From contig MU006223.1 of assembly GCA_010093685.1 (NCBI GenBank), positions 888,228 to 952,227 of the forward strand: 64,000 nt of DNA. Direction: 5' to 3'. How positions within the stretch are numbered: the first letter of the stretch is position 1; every line of letters begins with the position of its first letter. The notes under the pieces are model-generated. The model ran no database searches and was not told the origin of the DNA. It was given only the letters and a program-made list of their open reading frames with translations. The position numbers were made by a program, and so were the translations under genes. Positions 35,975-47,759 of this stretch are shown here, in pieces. Origin of the DNA: Ophiobolus disseminans. Lineage: Eukaryota > Ascomycota > Dothideomycetes > Pleosporales > Phaeosphaeriaceae.

Positions 35975-37905
35975 GAGGCTGCTCGAGTTTTCTCATCATG
36001 CCAGAGATGGAATAGCGAAAACGATTTAGCCTCCTGCCGCAGCGATGAAATTTTAGTTATCAGTGTGCAGATGACGGAATCTCTGAACCGGGTTGGCGGT
36101 GTTTCATGTTTGGTGGTGCGTGGGATGGCTGATGTCTGTCCGATGCATTGTGGCGCTGCGGAGAAGGGAGATGCGAAGTCCGCAAAGGGTGGACCCAAAG
36201 CGGCCGAAATTGTTGAAGAGTACGACGATACGAAGGTGAGGTGGTTCTATGGGGACGACAGTTGCCGGGTTTCCGTTCACGACCGTCAACCAGGTGGGCG
36301 GTGCCTGACGGTTGATTTGATTGTTGCGAGTCAAGAGGCTTGGGTGTTCTTCTAGACCCTCGATGTTTCTTGGTCGCGTGGCGCAGCATGAGCTGAGCTG
36401 GCTGCTGCACATGGGCACCCCAGGCCAACCTCACCCGATAGCCGACGCATCCTGGGCCATCTCATAGGCGGCATAACTCTAGTACTGATACAGATGATAA
36501 CAAGGCGAGATTTCCAGGACAGCGAGTGGCTGCGCGACGGATTGCGCTGGAACAGAGGGCATGACGAGCTTGTCCGTCAGGGGCGTCGCGCATCGGAGCG
36601 CCGTTGAAAGGGTGAGATCTCCCCCGGGATCGTGAGGCGGGTCTCGCTTGCAGTGCTGCTTTGGGCGTGTAGGCGCCGCACGGCTGGATGGCACATGTCA
36701 GTTGAGTCGCCGGGTAGACGAGGTTGTCCTGGGTGTCCTGGACCCTCGGTTCGACATAATTATCTTACTCGCAATCTAAGCTGGCGGCAAGGAAGTGAGC
36801 GTTATGCTGGCGTGATGAGGCAGCACAGAGACAGCGCAGAGCAGCACGTGTGACACCGCCGCTGCTGAGGACAGTCAGCCACTCGTGAATTGCGACAGCG
36901 ACGCCGTCACGCACAGCCAGTCGACAGCAGACGGCGGCGACGGAACTCGGCAGCACCGCACAAAGGCCAGACTATGCGGCGCTCGGCCTCTCCCGTTGGC
37001 CGGTCGAAAGACGGTGTGCTGAGGCGCGGTTTCATGGCGCTCAGGAACGCCATCCTGACTGGCTCCAGCGCCGACCGATTAAATGCAGTTTTGAAACACC
37101 CACAGGCATCCGCAGCCAATCGCCACCCGACGGTGCCTATCTATCCCTGCTGCAGAAACCACCCCGGCGCTGCTGTCGAGCCATGTCATCCACTCTTTAC
37201 CTCTGCCTCCCTCTGACCTCACGTTCTCGCCGCGACCCGTGTGCTCGACTTCGCTCCCCACCTTCGTTTCTTATCCAAGTGTTGTTCACTCGTTACGACA
37301 ACACCGTACATATCACATTCGCTTCTGCCCGCCCTGTCTACGCCTGTTTTCCCCGCCGTTACTGTCTTTACGCCCCTGGTACCTGTGTGAGAGTGTCTTG
37401 AACAGTCACCCTTCAGTCCTACTGTCTAATCCCCGCCGCTGTTCGCATTCACTCCCGTTCGCCGTCTTCACCAACACTCCTGGGCCCGCTGGTTTTGGCA
37501 CCGGATCCACTGAGCAACTGTCGATCGTGCCGCGCACCGTCAACTACTGCTCCGTCCACTCGCGCTACTCGACCAACTTTCCGGCCTGCACATCGACATT
37601 GTTCACTCTCGACCTTTTGTGATGCATTCAAGCTGACAACAAGGCCCGGCCCACATTGTTGAGATTCATCGCTACACATCGATTCACAGCGCCAAGGGAT
37701 AGACCATTATTGGGCCTTCACGCGGTTCTTCCGGCCCGCAGAAGTTTCGCATTTTTCGACATCGCACCCGGTCGTGCACATTCGTCATTGTTAGAATTCA
37801 CGTACATCAACCTCGATAACCGAACTCCACAACAGCTCGTGGCCTCTCCTCCCGACCTGTTTGTACGACATCATTACCAACCTACCTCGATCTTCCGAGT
37901 CACAC
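35975..37905. other. Upstream region of the ferric reductase
   Basis: About 1.9 kb. The 37.1-37.9 kb part is strongly pyrimidine-rich, as in many fungal promoters and 5' UTRs. GATAA cores occur, but I did not see an exact ATCWGATAA iron-regulator (SreA-type) site. A plus-strand frame at 35846-36355 overlaps the candidate minus-strand gene and shows no domain. Confidence 0.4.
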
Positions 37906-39762
37906 ATGTCAGCCTTCCTTCGCCCCCGGCGGGTGGAGCGACCGTCTACCACCGCAAATGATTTAAACCGCCGCCACTTCCTCAGTGGCTGGGACGCCGC
38001 CGACTTCGATGGCCTCAAGTACAGCTATGGGTTGACCGGCGTCGACCAGATCGGCAACTACATGTGGGTCGACGCGTTCCTGTACATGCTTGTTGCTATC
38101 GCAGGACTGCTCCTCATCTTGCGCGTAGCAAACATGTGGTGGCGTCACCAGCGCCACTTGACCGTTATGGCGAACCCGAACAACCAAAACTACTGGGCTG
38201 TTAACAGAACCACTCTGTGGCCATGGCTCAACCGCCACATTCTGGCGGCGCCGCTGTGGAACAAGCGCCACAATGCCGCCTTCCAGATCTCAAGCGCAAT
38301 CGATAACGGAACACTGCCCGGCCGCTGGCACACCATCATGCTCGTTGTTTACGTTGGGCTCAACGTCACGTGGTGTGCTGCGCTTCCATACCGCGTCCTG
38401 GACCACAAGCAAACCTTGGCCGCGCTGCGCGGTCGCTCTGGAACTCTCGCCGCTCTCAACCTCATCCCCACCATCCTCTTCGCTCTCCGCAACAACCCTC
38501 TCATCCCTCTCCTTCAGGTCTCCTACGATGACTTCAACCTGTTCCACCGATGGGCCGCGCGCATCACCATCGTTGAAGCCATTGTCCACACCGTGGCATG
38601 GATGTACAACACCGGCCACGGTGCTGGCTGGGCTGCTATTAGCAATGGTCTGCGCCATGAGGGATCCTATGGCTGGGGAATGGTGGGCACTGCTGCGTTC
38701 ACCTTGATCGGCATCCAGGCATGGTCGCCCTTCCGCCACGCCTTCTACGAGACATTCCTCAACATCCATCGGGTCTGTGTCATTGCTGCGCTGGTTGGCC
38801 TCTACAAGCATCTTGAAATGCACAACCTCCCCCAGGTCCCATGGATGCACCTCATCTTCATCTTCTGGGGCTGCGAGTACCTTGCGCGTGGCGCCTCCAT
38901 CCTCTACTTCGGATTCAGCCTCAAGAAATTCTCCAACATCAAGGTTGAGGCCATGCCCGGCGAGGCAGTTCGTGTAACCATCGACCTCGTCCGCGATTGG
39001 CACCCACGCCCAGGCTGCCACGCGCACATGTGGATGCCAGCCATGTCGCTCTGGTCATCGCATCCCTTCTCCGTCGCGTGGGCAACTACGATCTCCCCCG
39101 ACTCCAAGGAAATGACTCTTCCCATCCTCGAAGGCGACGCCCTCATGGCCCCCGGCGCCCCACAAAAGTCGCGCCAAATCAGTCTTGTGTGCCGCGCACG
39201 TACCGGTCTGACAAGAAAAATGTACGAGCGCGCCTGCAAAGCACCAAACGAGACATTCACTATCTGGGGCTTCATCGAGGGCCCGTATGGCGGACACCAC
39301 AGCCTCGACTCGTACGGCACCGTCGTCCTCTTCGCCGGCGGCGTCGGTATAACACATCAAGTCATGTACCTCAAGCACCTTGTCGGCGGGCACGCCAACC
39401 GCACCACCGCAACGCAAAAGCTCGTCCTCATCTGGAGCGTGCCCGACAGCGACTGCCTCGAATGGGTGCGCCCCTGGATGGACGAGGTGCTGCGCATGCC
39501 CCAACGCAAAAACGTGCTGCGCATCAAGCTCTTCATCACACGACCCAAAGGCCGCGTCGAGAGCTCCTCCGACACCGTCAAGATGTTCGCCGGCCGCGCC
39601 AAGCCGGAAGCGCTCATCGAAGAGGAAGTCCGGCACCGTCAGGGCGCCATGGCTGTTACCGTGTGTGGGTCTGGCGGCTTCGCGGATGGCGTCCGGTCTG
39701 CGGTAAGACCGTGGTTGACTGTGGGCAGTATTGATTTCATCGAGGAGGCGTTTACATACTAA
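37906..39762 (+). CDS. Ferric/cupric reductase transmembrane component (FRE family)
   Basis: A single exon of 618 residues, starting at ATG 37906 (MSAFLRPRRVE). Six or more membrane helices hold the two haems. The paired His residues are visible as LFHRW (His214), IVHTVAW (His228), NIHRVCV (His288) and YKHLE (His302), the spacing of the ferric-reductase transmembrane domain. HPFSVAWATT at about 386 is the FAD-binding motif. GPYGG, LFAGGVGITH (about 476-485) and CGSGGFADGVR near the C-terminus form the NADPH-binding site. The enzyme moves electrons from cytosolic NADPH to extracellular or vacuolar Fe3+ or Cu2+ chelates before uptake. The first extracellular segment is short and no signal peptide is obvious. 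No permease or multicopper ferroxidase gene is adjacent. Confidence 0.95.
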   Translation: MSAFLRPRRVERPSTTANDLNRRHFLSGWDAADFDGLKYSYGLTGVDQIGNYMWVDAFLYMLVAIAGLLLILRVANMWWRHQRHLTVMANPNNQNYWAVNRTTLWPWLNRHILAAPLWNKRHNAAFQISSAIDNGTLPGRWHTIMLVVYVGLNVTWCAALPYRVLDHKQTLAALRGRSGTLAALNLIPTILFALRNNPLIPLLQVSYDDFNLFHRWAARITIVEAIVHTVAWMYNTGHGAGWAAISNGLRHEGSYGWGMVGTAAFTLIGIQAWSPFRHAFYETFLNIHRVCVIAALVGLYKHLEMHNLPQVPWMHLIFIFWGCEYLARGASILYFGFSLKKFSNIKVEAMPGEAVRVTIDLVRDWHPRPGCHAHMWMPAMSLWSSHPFSVAWATTISPDSKEMTLPILEGDALMAPGAPQKSRQISLVCRARTGLTRKMYERACKAPNETFTIWGFIEGPYGGHHSLDSYGTVVLFAGGVGITHQVMYLKHLVGGHANRTTATQKLVLIWSVPDSDCLEWVRPWMDEVLRMPQRKNVLRIKLFITRPKGRVESSSDTVKMFAGRAKPEALIEEEVRHRQGAMAVTVCGSGGFADGVRSAVRPWLTVGSIDFIEEAFTY

Positions 39763-40742
39763 GCCACGCCACCTTGGTTCTGTAGAATCAAGTGCGCGTA
39801 AGTGCTGTCGAATATACCCGTCTGTTACCAACGTGTCACGCCGCTCCATCTGATGCATGCAGCCTTGTCACACTGCCGCAGAGGGAAACAACACAACACA
39901 ACAACACATTTGTTCATACAATGTCATTGTCACATATACCTCTGTCTTTCAACACTCACTCACTCACATTATCCTTTGTTTCGCTTCTTTGTATATACTC
40001 GTTCTTAATTACTTTAGATGTTTGTCATCATGTCTCTCTTTTTGAAAATATATGCATGACCGAAAGCATGAAAGCGAGGCGTTTTTTTATTTTTTTGGTG
40101 AGGAGGCAGATGGTGGACGGATACCTGCTGAGGGGGAGTGGAGGAGATGGTAGAAGTGTAGCTGAAATGAGATGAAAGGATACTATTGATCGAAGTGCAC
40201 AATACGTCCTTTGTGAAGTACTTTGATGACGGTCAATTTAAAAAACGAGAAACGTTAACGTGAATGCTGCCACCTACATTGTCCACTTGATCGTCTAAAG
40301 TGGGTGCAGAGTTTATTCATAGCTGAGGTGTGTAGCTGATACCTTATTATAATTTGTATACGCTTGAATGCAAGGACAGTCAAAATTCGTTTATGTGTCT
40401 CTTTGGATGTACGCCGGTGCTGTTGTCGCTTGCTCGTCGTGGTCGGATCTTGAAGTGTAGGCGTCGGCACGCCAAGCGCAGCGCAACAGCGCCAACCAAA
40501 TTCGGTGTCTTCGGTGTCTGTTCTACCTCCGTCATCGATCCCCACCTGCATATAGCCCCAGTAATGACGATTGCGCATGCCATGGGTTCTCTTCGGGCTC
40601 GGTGAACCGACATGATGAATGCCCCCGTGGCCACCCGGCGTCGGTAATTGATTCGAGTCCTGTGAAGCTGTCTTGGTTGTTTAAAGGCATCTTTTGGACC
40701 TAGCACAGGTACTTGCAGTCTTGCAGGATACTCAACCGCACA
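39763..40742. other. Intergenic, ferric reductase to CoA-transferase
   Basis: This 980-bp stretch includes a T-rich run near 40081-40100 and AT-rich sequence at 40200-40380. It should hold the reductase 3' UTR and the CoA-transferase promoter. No gene is supported. Confidence 0.5.
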
Positions 40743-42429
40743 ATGGACGCACTGCCTTCCTCGTACCGGCTCGTAACGACTCTCCCCTCACGGATACGCT
40801 CCCAACGCTCACTACCATCGCTCTTACGTGCGACGCGCACATCACCACCACAATGGCGGTTTGCGAACCAGCATAGAGCGATCAGTGCCGTGCCGGATCG
40901 CGCGCCCGTGATCGACCGGTCAAAATCGAAGCTCTTCAAGGACGCCGATGAAGCAGTCGCAGACATACAATCAGGCTCGACGGTCCTTAGCGCAGGCTTC
41001 GGACTATGTGGTGTGGCAGACACCCTCATCCAGGCCATACAGAAGCGCGGTCCTCGGTCATTACACAGTCTGACCGCAGTGTCGAACAACGCTGGTATCG
41101 AGGACGTGGGCGGCTTAGCACTTCTAACGAAGAGCGGACAAGTCAGAAAGCTCATTATCAGCTTTCTGGGGAACAACAAAGCGCTGGAGAAGCAGTACCA
41201 GAGTGGTGGCATTGAAATTGAGCTATGCCCGCAAGGTACACTCGCTGAGAGGATAAGAGCTGCCGGTGCGGGCATCCCAGCTTTCTATACGCCCACGGCC
41301 GTCAACACGTTATTGCAGGATGGCAAGATACCTGCAAAATTTGATGACAAGGGCAATGTCGTTGGATTTGGTCAGAAGAGGGAGGTTCGAGAGTTCAATG
41401 GCAAGAAGTATCTCATGGAGACTGCTTTGACGGGCGATGTTGCCATCATTCGCGCGCACAAGGCGGATGAGGCTGGCAACTGCGTCTTCAGGTAGGCTTT
41501 CAAGCAGACTTGACGAGATTACCGAAGTCTGACTATGTTGTAGATACACAACCAAAGCCTTCGGCCCCATAATGGCCAAAGCTGCGCGCCTGACGATCGT
41601 CGAAGCCGAAGAAATCGTCCCAATAGGCACATTTGACGCAAACGACATCGACCTCCCGGGCATCTTCGTCGACCGCATCGTCCCTTCGACAGCTCCAAAA
41701 AATATAGAGATCAAGAAGCTGCGTGACGCCAAATCAGATGGCAAGCCAGCCGCAAAGAACGAAGCCGCGGAGCGCCGCAGCAGGATAGCTCGGCGCGCAG
41801 CAAAGGAGCTCAAACAAGGGTTCTACGTTAACCTAGGCGTCGGCATTCCTACTGATGCCGCATCCTACATCCCCGACGGTGTAAAAGTTTGGCTACAAAG
41901 CGAGAACGGTATCCTAGGCATGGGCCCGCACCCCACAGAGGACGAAGTCGATGCAGACATCGTCAACGCAGGCAAGCAAACCGTCACACTTCTCCCCGGT
42001 GCCTCGACATTCGACAGCGCAGAGTCCTTCGGTATGATCCGCGGCGGCCACGTCGACGTTAGCATCTTGGGTGCGCTGCAAGTCGGCGCCAACGGCGACC
42101 TTGCAAATTACATGGTCCCCGGCAAAGTATTCAAGGGCATGGGCGGCGCTATGGACCTCGTGAGCAACCCCGAACAAACGAAGGTCGTTGTTGCGACTGA
42201 GCATGTCGCGAAAGATGGGAGCAGCAAAATTGTACAAGACTGCAACTTGCCATTAACTGGAGCGAGGTGTGTGAGCACGATCATCACGGATCTTTGTGTA
42301 TTTGAGGTGGACAGGAAGAGGGGCACATTGACGCTTACGGAGACGGCGCCGGGTGTGAACGTGGAGGATGTTAAGAGTAAGACCGATGCGTCGTTTGAAG
42401 TTGCGAAGGATTTGAAGACGATGGAGTAG
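40743..42429 (+). CDS. Succinyl-CoA:3-ketoacid CoA-transferase (SCOT), mitochondrial
   Basis: Exons 40743-41491 and 41544-42429 (52-bp intron, split Arg codon) give 544 residues. The enzyme transfers CoA between succinyl-CoA and acetoacetate in mitochondria. Residues 1-48 are rich in Arg and Ser with no acid after Asp2, typical of a mitochondrial presequence. The alpha half (about 60-290) has GSTVLSAGFGLCGVADTLI and the CoA-binding SNNAGIEDVGGLALL; a Lys/Ala-rich linker at about 300-330 joins it to the beta half. There, WLQSENGILGMGP carries the catalytic Glu at about residue 370 that forms the enzyme-CoA thioester. GGHVDVSILGALQV and CVSTIITDLCVFEVD are conserved beta-subunit motifs. The length and fused alpha-beta layout match eukaryotic SCOT. 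No ketone-body gene is adjacent. Confidence 0.96.
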
Positions 42430-43126
42430 AGTTTCTGGTGGAAGTGTGCTGATTTGGGTTGAGTTGTATTAGCGAATACTTGCGGTGTCTGTTTTCAAAA
42501 GACCTTTCCTCAAATTTATACCAGATTACGAAGCGATGCAAGAGTAAGCACAAAATCCATTTCCCTGTCATTCGTGTAACTATACTGCAGCATGCTTCAT
42601 ATCAACCGGCACTTCTGTGCGTGGCACAACATTTACGCCCCACAGCTAAGCACCACCACAGAAGCTTGATCGGACCCGTTCATTACAGCGCCCATCTGTA
42701 TTTCTCACACATCACATTTATGGCATCTCACTTCTCACACCGCAACGCAAGCTGGCGTATACATACCCGACCCTAAAAAACCTCAGCTCTGGGGAAATCA
42801 CCAACACCTGGCGAACATCGGTCGTCCGTCAGCGTTCAATACCGACACCGATCACATCCCAGACTCTGCCCACTCGCGCTTTTGTGAACTTTATCCACTG
42901 CGCGGGCGCACCAATCACGTTCCTCTCGCGAGCTGTCGTGCACGCCATGGGGTCGTGGTGTTGGGTTGCAGTTTTCTTGTATGCTGGAGGGATTGATTAT
43001 GCGGTGTCGAGATGTGTGGGGGAGGTATTAAGAGACAGGACTAGTCCTTTGGAATTGAGAGGGTTTTATTTAGTTTAAGCTCTGCTTCGATATTCTTAAG
43101 CATCTACGACTTTTCCGACCGGGAAG
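42430..43126. other. Intergenic, CoA-transferase to MFS permease
   Basis: This 697-bp stretch has no supported gene. It includes the permease promoter at its right end. Confidence 0.5.
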
Positions 43127-44694
43127 ATGAGCACCGAGAAAGCTGATGAGAGCAGAGTTTTGGAAGCGGGGGTTAGTGAGGACAGGAGGGCGGAGAGGCG
43201 GGTTGTGGGTAAAATGGATATGCGGTGAGGATGGAGTTTCTCTGCAGTGGTGTTGTGTTGTGAACTGATGATAAATCAGGATACTTCCTCTTCTCATCTT
43301 GTTTGTCCTGTGTTCCTTCGTCGACCGGACAAATGTTGGCAACGCGAAGATTCTGGGCTTGCAGAAAGACATCCGTATCGATGACCACCAGTATGCGGTT
43401 GGGCTGTGTGTGTTTTACGCTACGTATATTTCGAGGTGCGCAATGATTCATGGCTGCGAAAGTATGGAAGCTGACCATGTGCTAGCGAATTGCCGTCGAA
43501 TCTGGTACTGAAGAAGGTATCGCCGAAGATATGGCTGCCGCTGTTGACAGGCGTGTGGGGCATGCTCACCATGTGTCTCGGTTTTGTGACGAACTACGCA
43601 TCGTTCGTTGCTGTTCGAGGACTTCTTGGTGGCGCTGAGGGCGGGTTGTTTCCTGGAATGGTGATGTTCCCGTTCGCAATGACAATCCTTCATCATCTCT
43701 GACAGTATGCTAGGTTCTTTACCTCTCTCACTTCTATCGCCGCAAAGAACTTGCCCTTCGTATCGGTATCTTCTACACCGCCACATCCCTCAGTGGCGCC
43801 TTTGGTGGCCTTCTCGCTCGCGGCCTCAACGCTATCGGTCCTGCTGGCGGTCTGGAAGGATGGCGCTTCATTTTTATTGTCGAAGGGTTGCTGACTGTAT
43901 TCGTGGGTCTCTGCTCATTTTTCCTTCTACCAAACTCAATCGAGTCCTCACGATTCCTCACCTCCGTCGAGAAAGCCATCGCGCGCCAGCGTCTCGACCA
44001 GCACGATTCCGCGCACGAACCATTCGACTGGGCAGAAGTCAAGCGCGGCATACTCAACCTACAAGTTTGGCTCAGCGCGCTAGCATATTTTGCCATTCTA
44101 TCCGGGCTCTACAGCTTCGGGCTCTTCCTACCGACGATCGTCAACAACGGCTTCGCCAAAGACGCAAACCAAGCACAACTCTGGTCCGCCATTCCATATG
44201 CCGTCGCTGCGCTTTTCACAGTCATCACAGCCTTTGTATCCGACCGCCTCGCCCTCCGCGGCCCAGTCATGCTCGTCACGCTCCCCGTCGCTATCATCGG
44301 GTACGCCGTAATCAGCGAAACCACGAACCCAAAGGTCCAGTACGGCATGACGTTCATGATGGCGACCGGCATGTATGCATCCGTACCTTGCATTCTATCG
44401 TGGAACAGCAACAATAGCGCCGGACACTACAAGCGCGCCACGACGTCGGCACTGCAGCTCGGTGTAGCGAATGCGGGTGGGTTCGTCGCGAGCTTCGTGT
44501 ATAAGAAGAAAGAAGCGCCGCAGTTTAAGAAGAGCCATAGCATCATGCTGGGCTTGCTGTGTGCGGCGTGGGTACTTGTTGCTGCGAATGTGGCGTGGGT
44601 GGCGAAAATTAATAGGGATAAGAGCAGGGGAAAGTATGATGAGTGGAGGGGGAGGGGGGATGATAGGGATCCGGACTTTAAGATGGTTTTGTGA
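43127..44694 (+). CDS. MFS permease, Dal5/Tna1 (anion:cation symporter) family
   Basis: Exons 43127-43224, 43280-43435, 43486-43660 and 43714-44694 give 469 residues. Splicing yields the helix-1 signature ILPLLILFVLCSFVDRTNVGNAKILG, followed by the helix-4 region RGLLGGAEGGLFPGMVLYLSHFYRRKELALRIG, both typical of the allantoate/nicotinate permease group. About 12 helices fit the length, with the central loop around residues 230-260. The short 30-residue cytosolic N-terminus is Glu/Arg-rich. Family members import small organic anions such as allantoate, nicotinate, pantothenate or biotin precursors; the substrate here cannot be told from sequence. No pathway gene is adjacent, and the next downstream element is a pseudogene. 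Confidence 0.9.
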
Positions 44695-44723
44695 GTACGG
44701 GGGTTCGTGGATATATTCGGTGA

Positions 44724-44733
44724 TACCTAGGTA
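44724..44733. repeat. TACCTAGGTA palindrome, copy 3
   Basis: An exact copy 30 bp after the stop codon of the MFS permease gene, in its probable 3' UTR. Confidence 0.8.
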
Positions 44734-45147
44734 AAAACACGCAATCAAGCGACACGAACTTACGGGTCACTTGCCGACAGCTCATACGCGTTGCTTTCTT
44801 AGGTATTGGTGTCATAAGAAATGGCTGCTCCAGCCTTTGCTTGAGTTACGCTCTTAGTACAGTAATAGTTGGCTGTTCCTTAAGCTTATATTGGGTTGTG
44901 GAGACTAGTCGACGGACCTATTCGATGTTTTACTGATAGAAGCTCTGGAACTATCCAACGGTTCGCGTTCCAAAAAGTTTGAGATGAAGCGGTTATCTGG
45001 ATGTCGCACCAGCAATTGTTCTCAAGCCACGCGCACAATCACAAGGTCGACGACAAATATGCTTGATGTTTTCAGCACAGATCTCGTACCTTGTAAAGGA
45101 ACAGATTGGTGCCAGAGTCTGTGGTATCTTTCGCTACGATACTCACG
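44734..45147. other. Intergenic, permease 3' flank to pseudogene
   Basis: About 410 bp with no gene seen. The region is moderately AT-rich. Confidence 0.45.
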
Positions 45148-45969
45148 ATGGTCGAAACGCGTGCCCAACGTCAGTTCCTATTCTCTATCTCCCACAAATG
45201 CATCTTTTTCAATCTCCCACGCGAAATGCGTAACACGATCTACCAACAAATCTAGGACTTGATCCGAGCCGACGAGGCTCATGCAATCGTTCATAGGTAC
45301 AACGAAATCGTTTTTAAGATTTGCCTTGTAGAATGTAGCATCAATAGTTATCTTTGCAGACCAAAGATACGGCTACCAGCATACATATCTCCCAATCGTC
45401 GGTTCGAGGCTGAAGCAATGGACCAGTTACTTCTGAACACTCCGTTGATAGTGGAATTTTGGGGCCCGACGAGATATGGATGTCCAACAAATATGAGATT
45501 CAACCCACTACCCTTCGCGAGTCATCTACATATCAGCACGCTTGTAACAAGAGTCGACCACGCTGCGGCCCCATCTTTTGGCAGCGATAACGCCGGGCTT
45601 GAGAGACTGAAGACAGTGCTCCGCGAGGGCAATAAAGTGCGCAATGTGCGGCTTGTGTTGAGGGTATTTCCATCTGAGCACAACGCGTGGATGTTCGATG
45701 ATTAGATCGGCAAGCTCAAAGTCGATTTATCTTGCTTGGAGGAACTCTTCGGTACACTAGACATGCTTGAAGTCCAAATCTCTACAAGCGACAGAAAAGA
45801 CTGGTCCACAGAACTCAGAGATGTCACTCTGACGTTCCGCACTACTTTGGAAGCAGAGGCGAAACGGATCGGGACTTTACTAGTGAAGGGCAAGCGGATA
45901 TTTGAGGTTACTCTGGAGCAGCAACAAGATACGAGGATGTGTATGTTCAGGACGAAGAAGGCGGATTGA
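45148..45969 (+). pseudogene. Decayed F-box-like hypothetical gene with two in-frame TAG codons
   Basis: One reading frame runs 273 codons from ATG 45148 to TGA 45969 and is broken only by TAG at 45253-45255 and 45703-45705. It reads ETRAQRQFLFSISHKCIFFN then LPREMRNTIYQQ before the first stop, the LPxExRxxIY pattern common in short, expanded hypothetical proteins of dothideomycetes that resemble an F-box start. The remainder (IRADEAHAIVHRYNEIVFKI, ..LVIRVFPSEHN-type strands, VDLSCLEELFGTLDMLEVQI) keeps protein-like composition through both stops, so the frame was open recently. The first TAG follows CAACAAATC, so a Gln CAG to TAG change by C-to-T mutation is possible. Alternatives are stop readthrough or two introns removing the stops, but no good GT-AG pair is seen. 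Function unknown. Confidence 0.65.
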
Positions 45970-46369
45970 AGGGATATGAGATCAAATACCTAGGTAGGTG
46001 CGTAGGGACCGAAATTATCATGAGAAAGTGACAGTGACGTAGTCGATGTATTTGTGATCACGTCGAAACTTCGAATAGACTTTGTTCTTTTGAGAGTCAA
46101 TCCAAGTGACGTCGAGATGGTGTTTGTGTGTTCACGTCGATTGACTGCCTGCACAGGTGGATACCTTTTCCCTACATTGGGCCTAGCGCTCGCTTACACG
46201 CGTGAAAGTTACCCCATACGACATCGTTGCCTAGGCTATTTGTAAGCTTTCAATCTTGCACTACGACTTCAGTGAAACTCATGGAACTTAAAACACAGCA
46301 ATATCTTAATAGATGCTCAGTCTCATATAACAGCTTCGACACAGTTCAGATAAGCCATCAATCTCGACA
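45970..46369. other. Intergenic, pseudogene to epoxide hydrolase
   Basis: This 400-bp stretch contains the fourth TACCTAGGTA copy and the epoxide hydrolase promoter. No gene is seen. Confidence 0.5.
45987..45996. repeat. TACCTAGGTA palindrome, copy 4
   Basis: An exact copy 18 bp after the terminal stop of the pseudogene, extended to the right as aggtaggt. Confidence 0.8.
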
Positions 46370-47612
46370 ATGACGTCAAAGCCCTTCGGTACCGTGCCAG
46401 CAGGCGCGAAACAACAACCAACACCCTTCGAGCTCCATGTTGAGGATGAGAAGTTGCAGGATCTCAAGACTTTATTGCGGCTTAGCCCAGTCGCGAAAGA
46501 AACGTATGAGAACCTTCAGGATGATGGAAGTCACGGAAAGTTTGGCGTGAGCAGGAAGTGGATTGTTGACGCGAAGCAGTACTGGGAGCATGAATTCGAT
46601 TGGTACGTCCTATGATGACAGTTATTCCTGACTGTATCTGACACCCTCCAGGCGCAAAGAGGAAGACCACATCAACTCCTTCCCTGCTTTCAAGTCCCAG
46701 ATAACCGACGACGATGGCAAAGAGTTCGACGTGCATTTCACAGCCCTCTTCTCGCAGGATCCGTCTGCAATCCCAATCGTTTTTTTTCATGGCTGGCCAG
46801 GCTCTTTCCTCGAATTCCTGCCTATCATGTCTCTACTGCGCGAGAAGTACACGCCCAAAACACTCCCCTATCACATCATCGTGCCCTCGCTCCCAGGCTT
46901 CACTCTCTCGTCCGATCCACCACTAGACAAGGACTGGAAAGTCGCCGATACATCCCGCATCATGCACAAACTGCTTCTCTCGCTAGGCTTCGGGTCAACG
47001 GGCTACCTCGTGCAAGGCGGCGACATTGGAAGTCTGGTCTCCCGCGTGATCGCCGCAACATACGATGAATGCAAGGGCATGCATTTGAACTTCATGCTCA
47101 TGCCAGGGATCATGGACAACGCCTCTCCCGACGACGAGTTGACCGAGCAAGAAGAAAAGGGAGTCAAGAGACTGGAAGACTTCTTCGACCAGGGACATGC
47201 ATACGCAAGGATGCACGGCACCAAGCCCTCGACAATTGGTTTGGTGCTCTCCTCCTCCCCAATTGCACAGCTGGCTTGGATCGGCGAGAAATTCCTTGCG
47301 TGGTCGGATCCCCGCACTACAACTTCTCTCCACACCATCATTAGCGACATCACGCTGTACTGGCTGACGGGCTGCTATCCGACGTCCATCTATACGTATC
47401 GCGAGATGAAGGAGCTGCTTTACGTCGACAAGCCAATCGGATATTCATACTTTCCGTTCGAATTGGCTCCCGTGCCGAGGGCGTGGGCGGAGAAATCTGG
47501 GAAGCTCGCGTTTTTCAAGAGTCATGATAAGGGCGGGCATTTTGCTGCGTTGGAGCGGCCTGAGGTGTTGTTGGAGGATGTAGAGGCTTTTGTGAAGGTG
47601 GCTTGGAAGTGA
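46370..47612 (+). CDS. Epoxide hydrolase, EHN + alpha/beta-hydrolase fold
   Basis: Exons 46370-46602 and 46652-47612 (49-bp intron, split Trp codon) give 397 residues, the usual size for microsomal-type epoxide hydrolases. An N-terminal EHN lid domain spans about 18-130 (PFELHVEDEKLQDLKTLLR, RKWIVDAKQYWEHEFDWRK). The hydrolase core has the oxyanion motif HGWPGSF at 124-130, nucleophile Asp202 in VQGGDIGS, and catalytic His374 in KGGHFAALERPE. A charge-relay acid should lie near 340-350, and Tyr residues in SIYTYRE and YSYFPF are candidates to polarise the epoxide. It adds water to epoxides to give diols, for detoxification or fatty-epoxide turnover. No signal or membrane anchor is evident. 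It converges on the PTH11-like gene with 147 bp between stops. Confidence 0.95.
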
Positions 47613-47759
47613 AGTAGAGGAAACAACCGAAGGATGACCATGTGTGTAGGTGAGGAAATCTATTGAAGACTCCCGTCCCATTCCCGATTCTTGGTTGCTA
47701 CATCCTTCTTGTCAACTTTCCTGATTTCTTCGTAGCACGTTAATCATGAATGGATGCAT

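Noticed and set aside
35846..36355. 169-codon plus-strand frame
   Set aside because: It is antisense to the more protein-like minus-strand stretches and has no recognisable motif.
35975..37905. Iron-repressor (SreA-type) site upstream of the ferric reductase
   Set aside because: Only GATAA cores were found, not the longer ATCWGATAA consensus.
40640..40665. GATTCGAGTCC, another B-box-like word
   Set aside because: No matching A-box or cloverleaf upstream.
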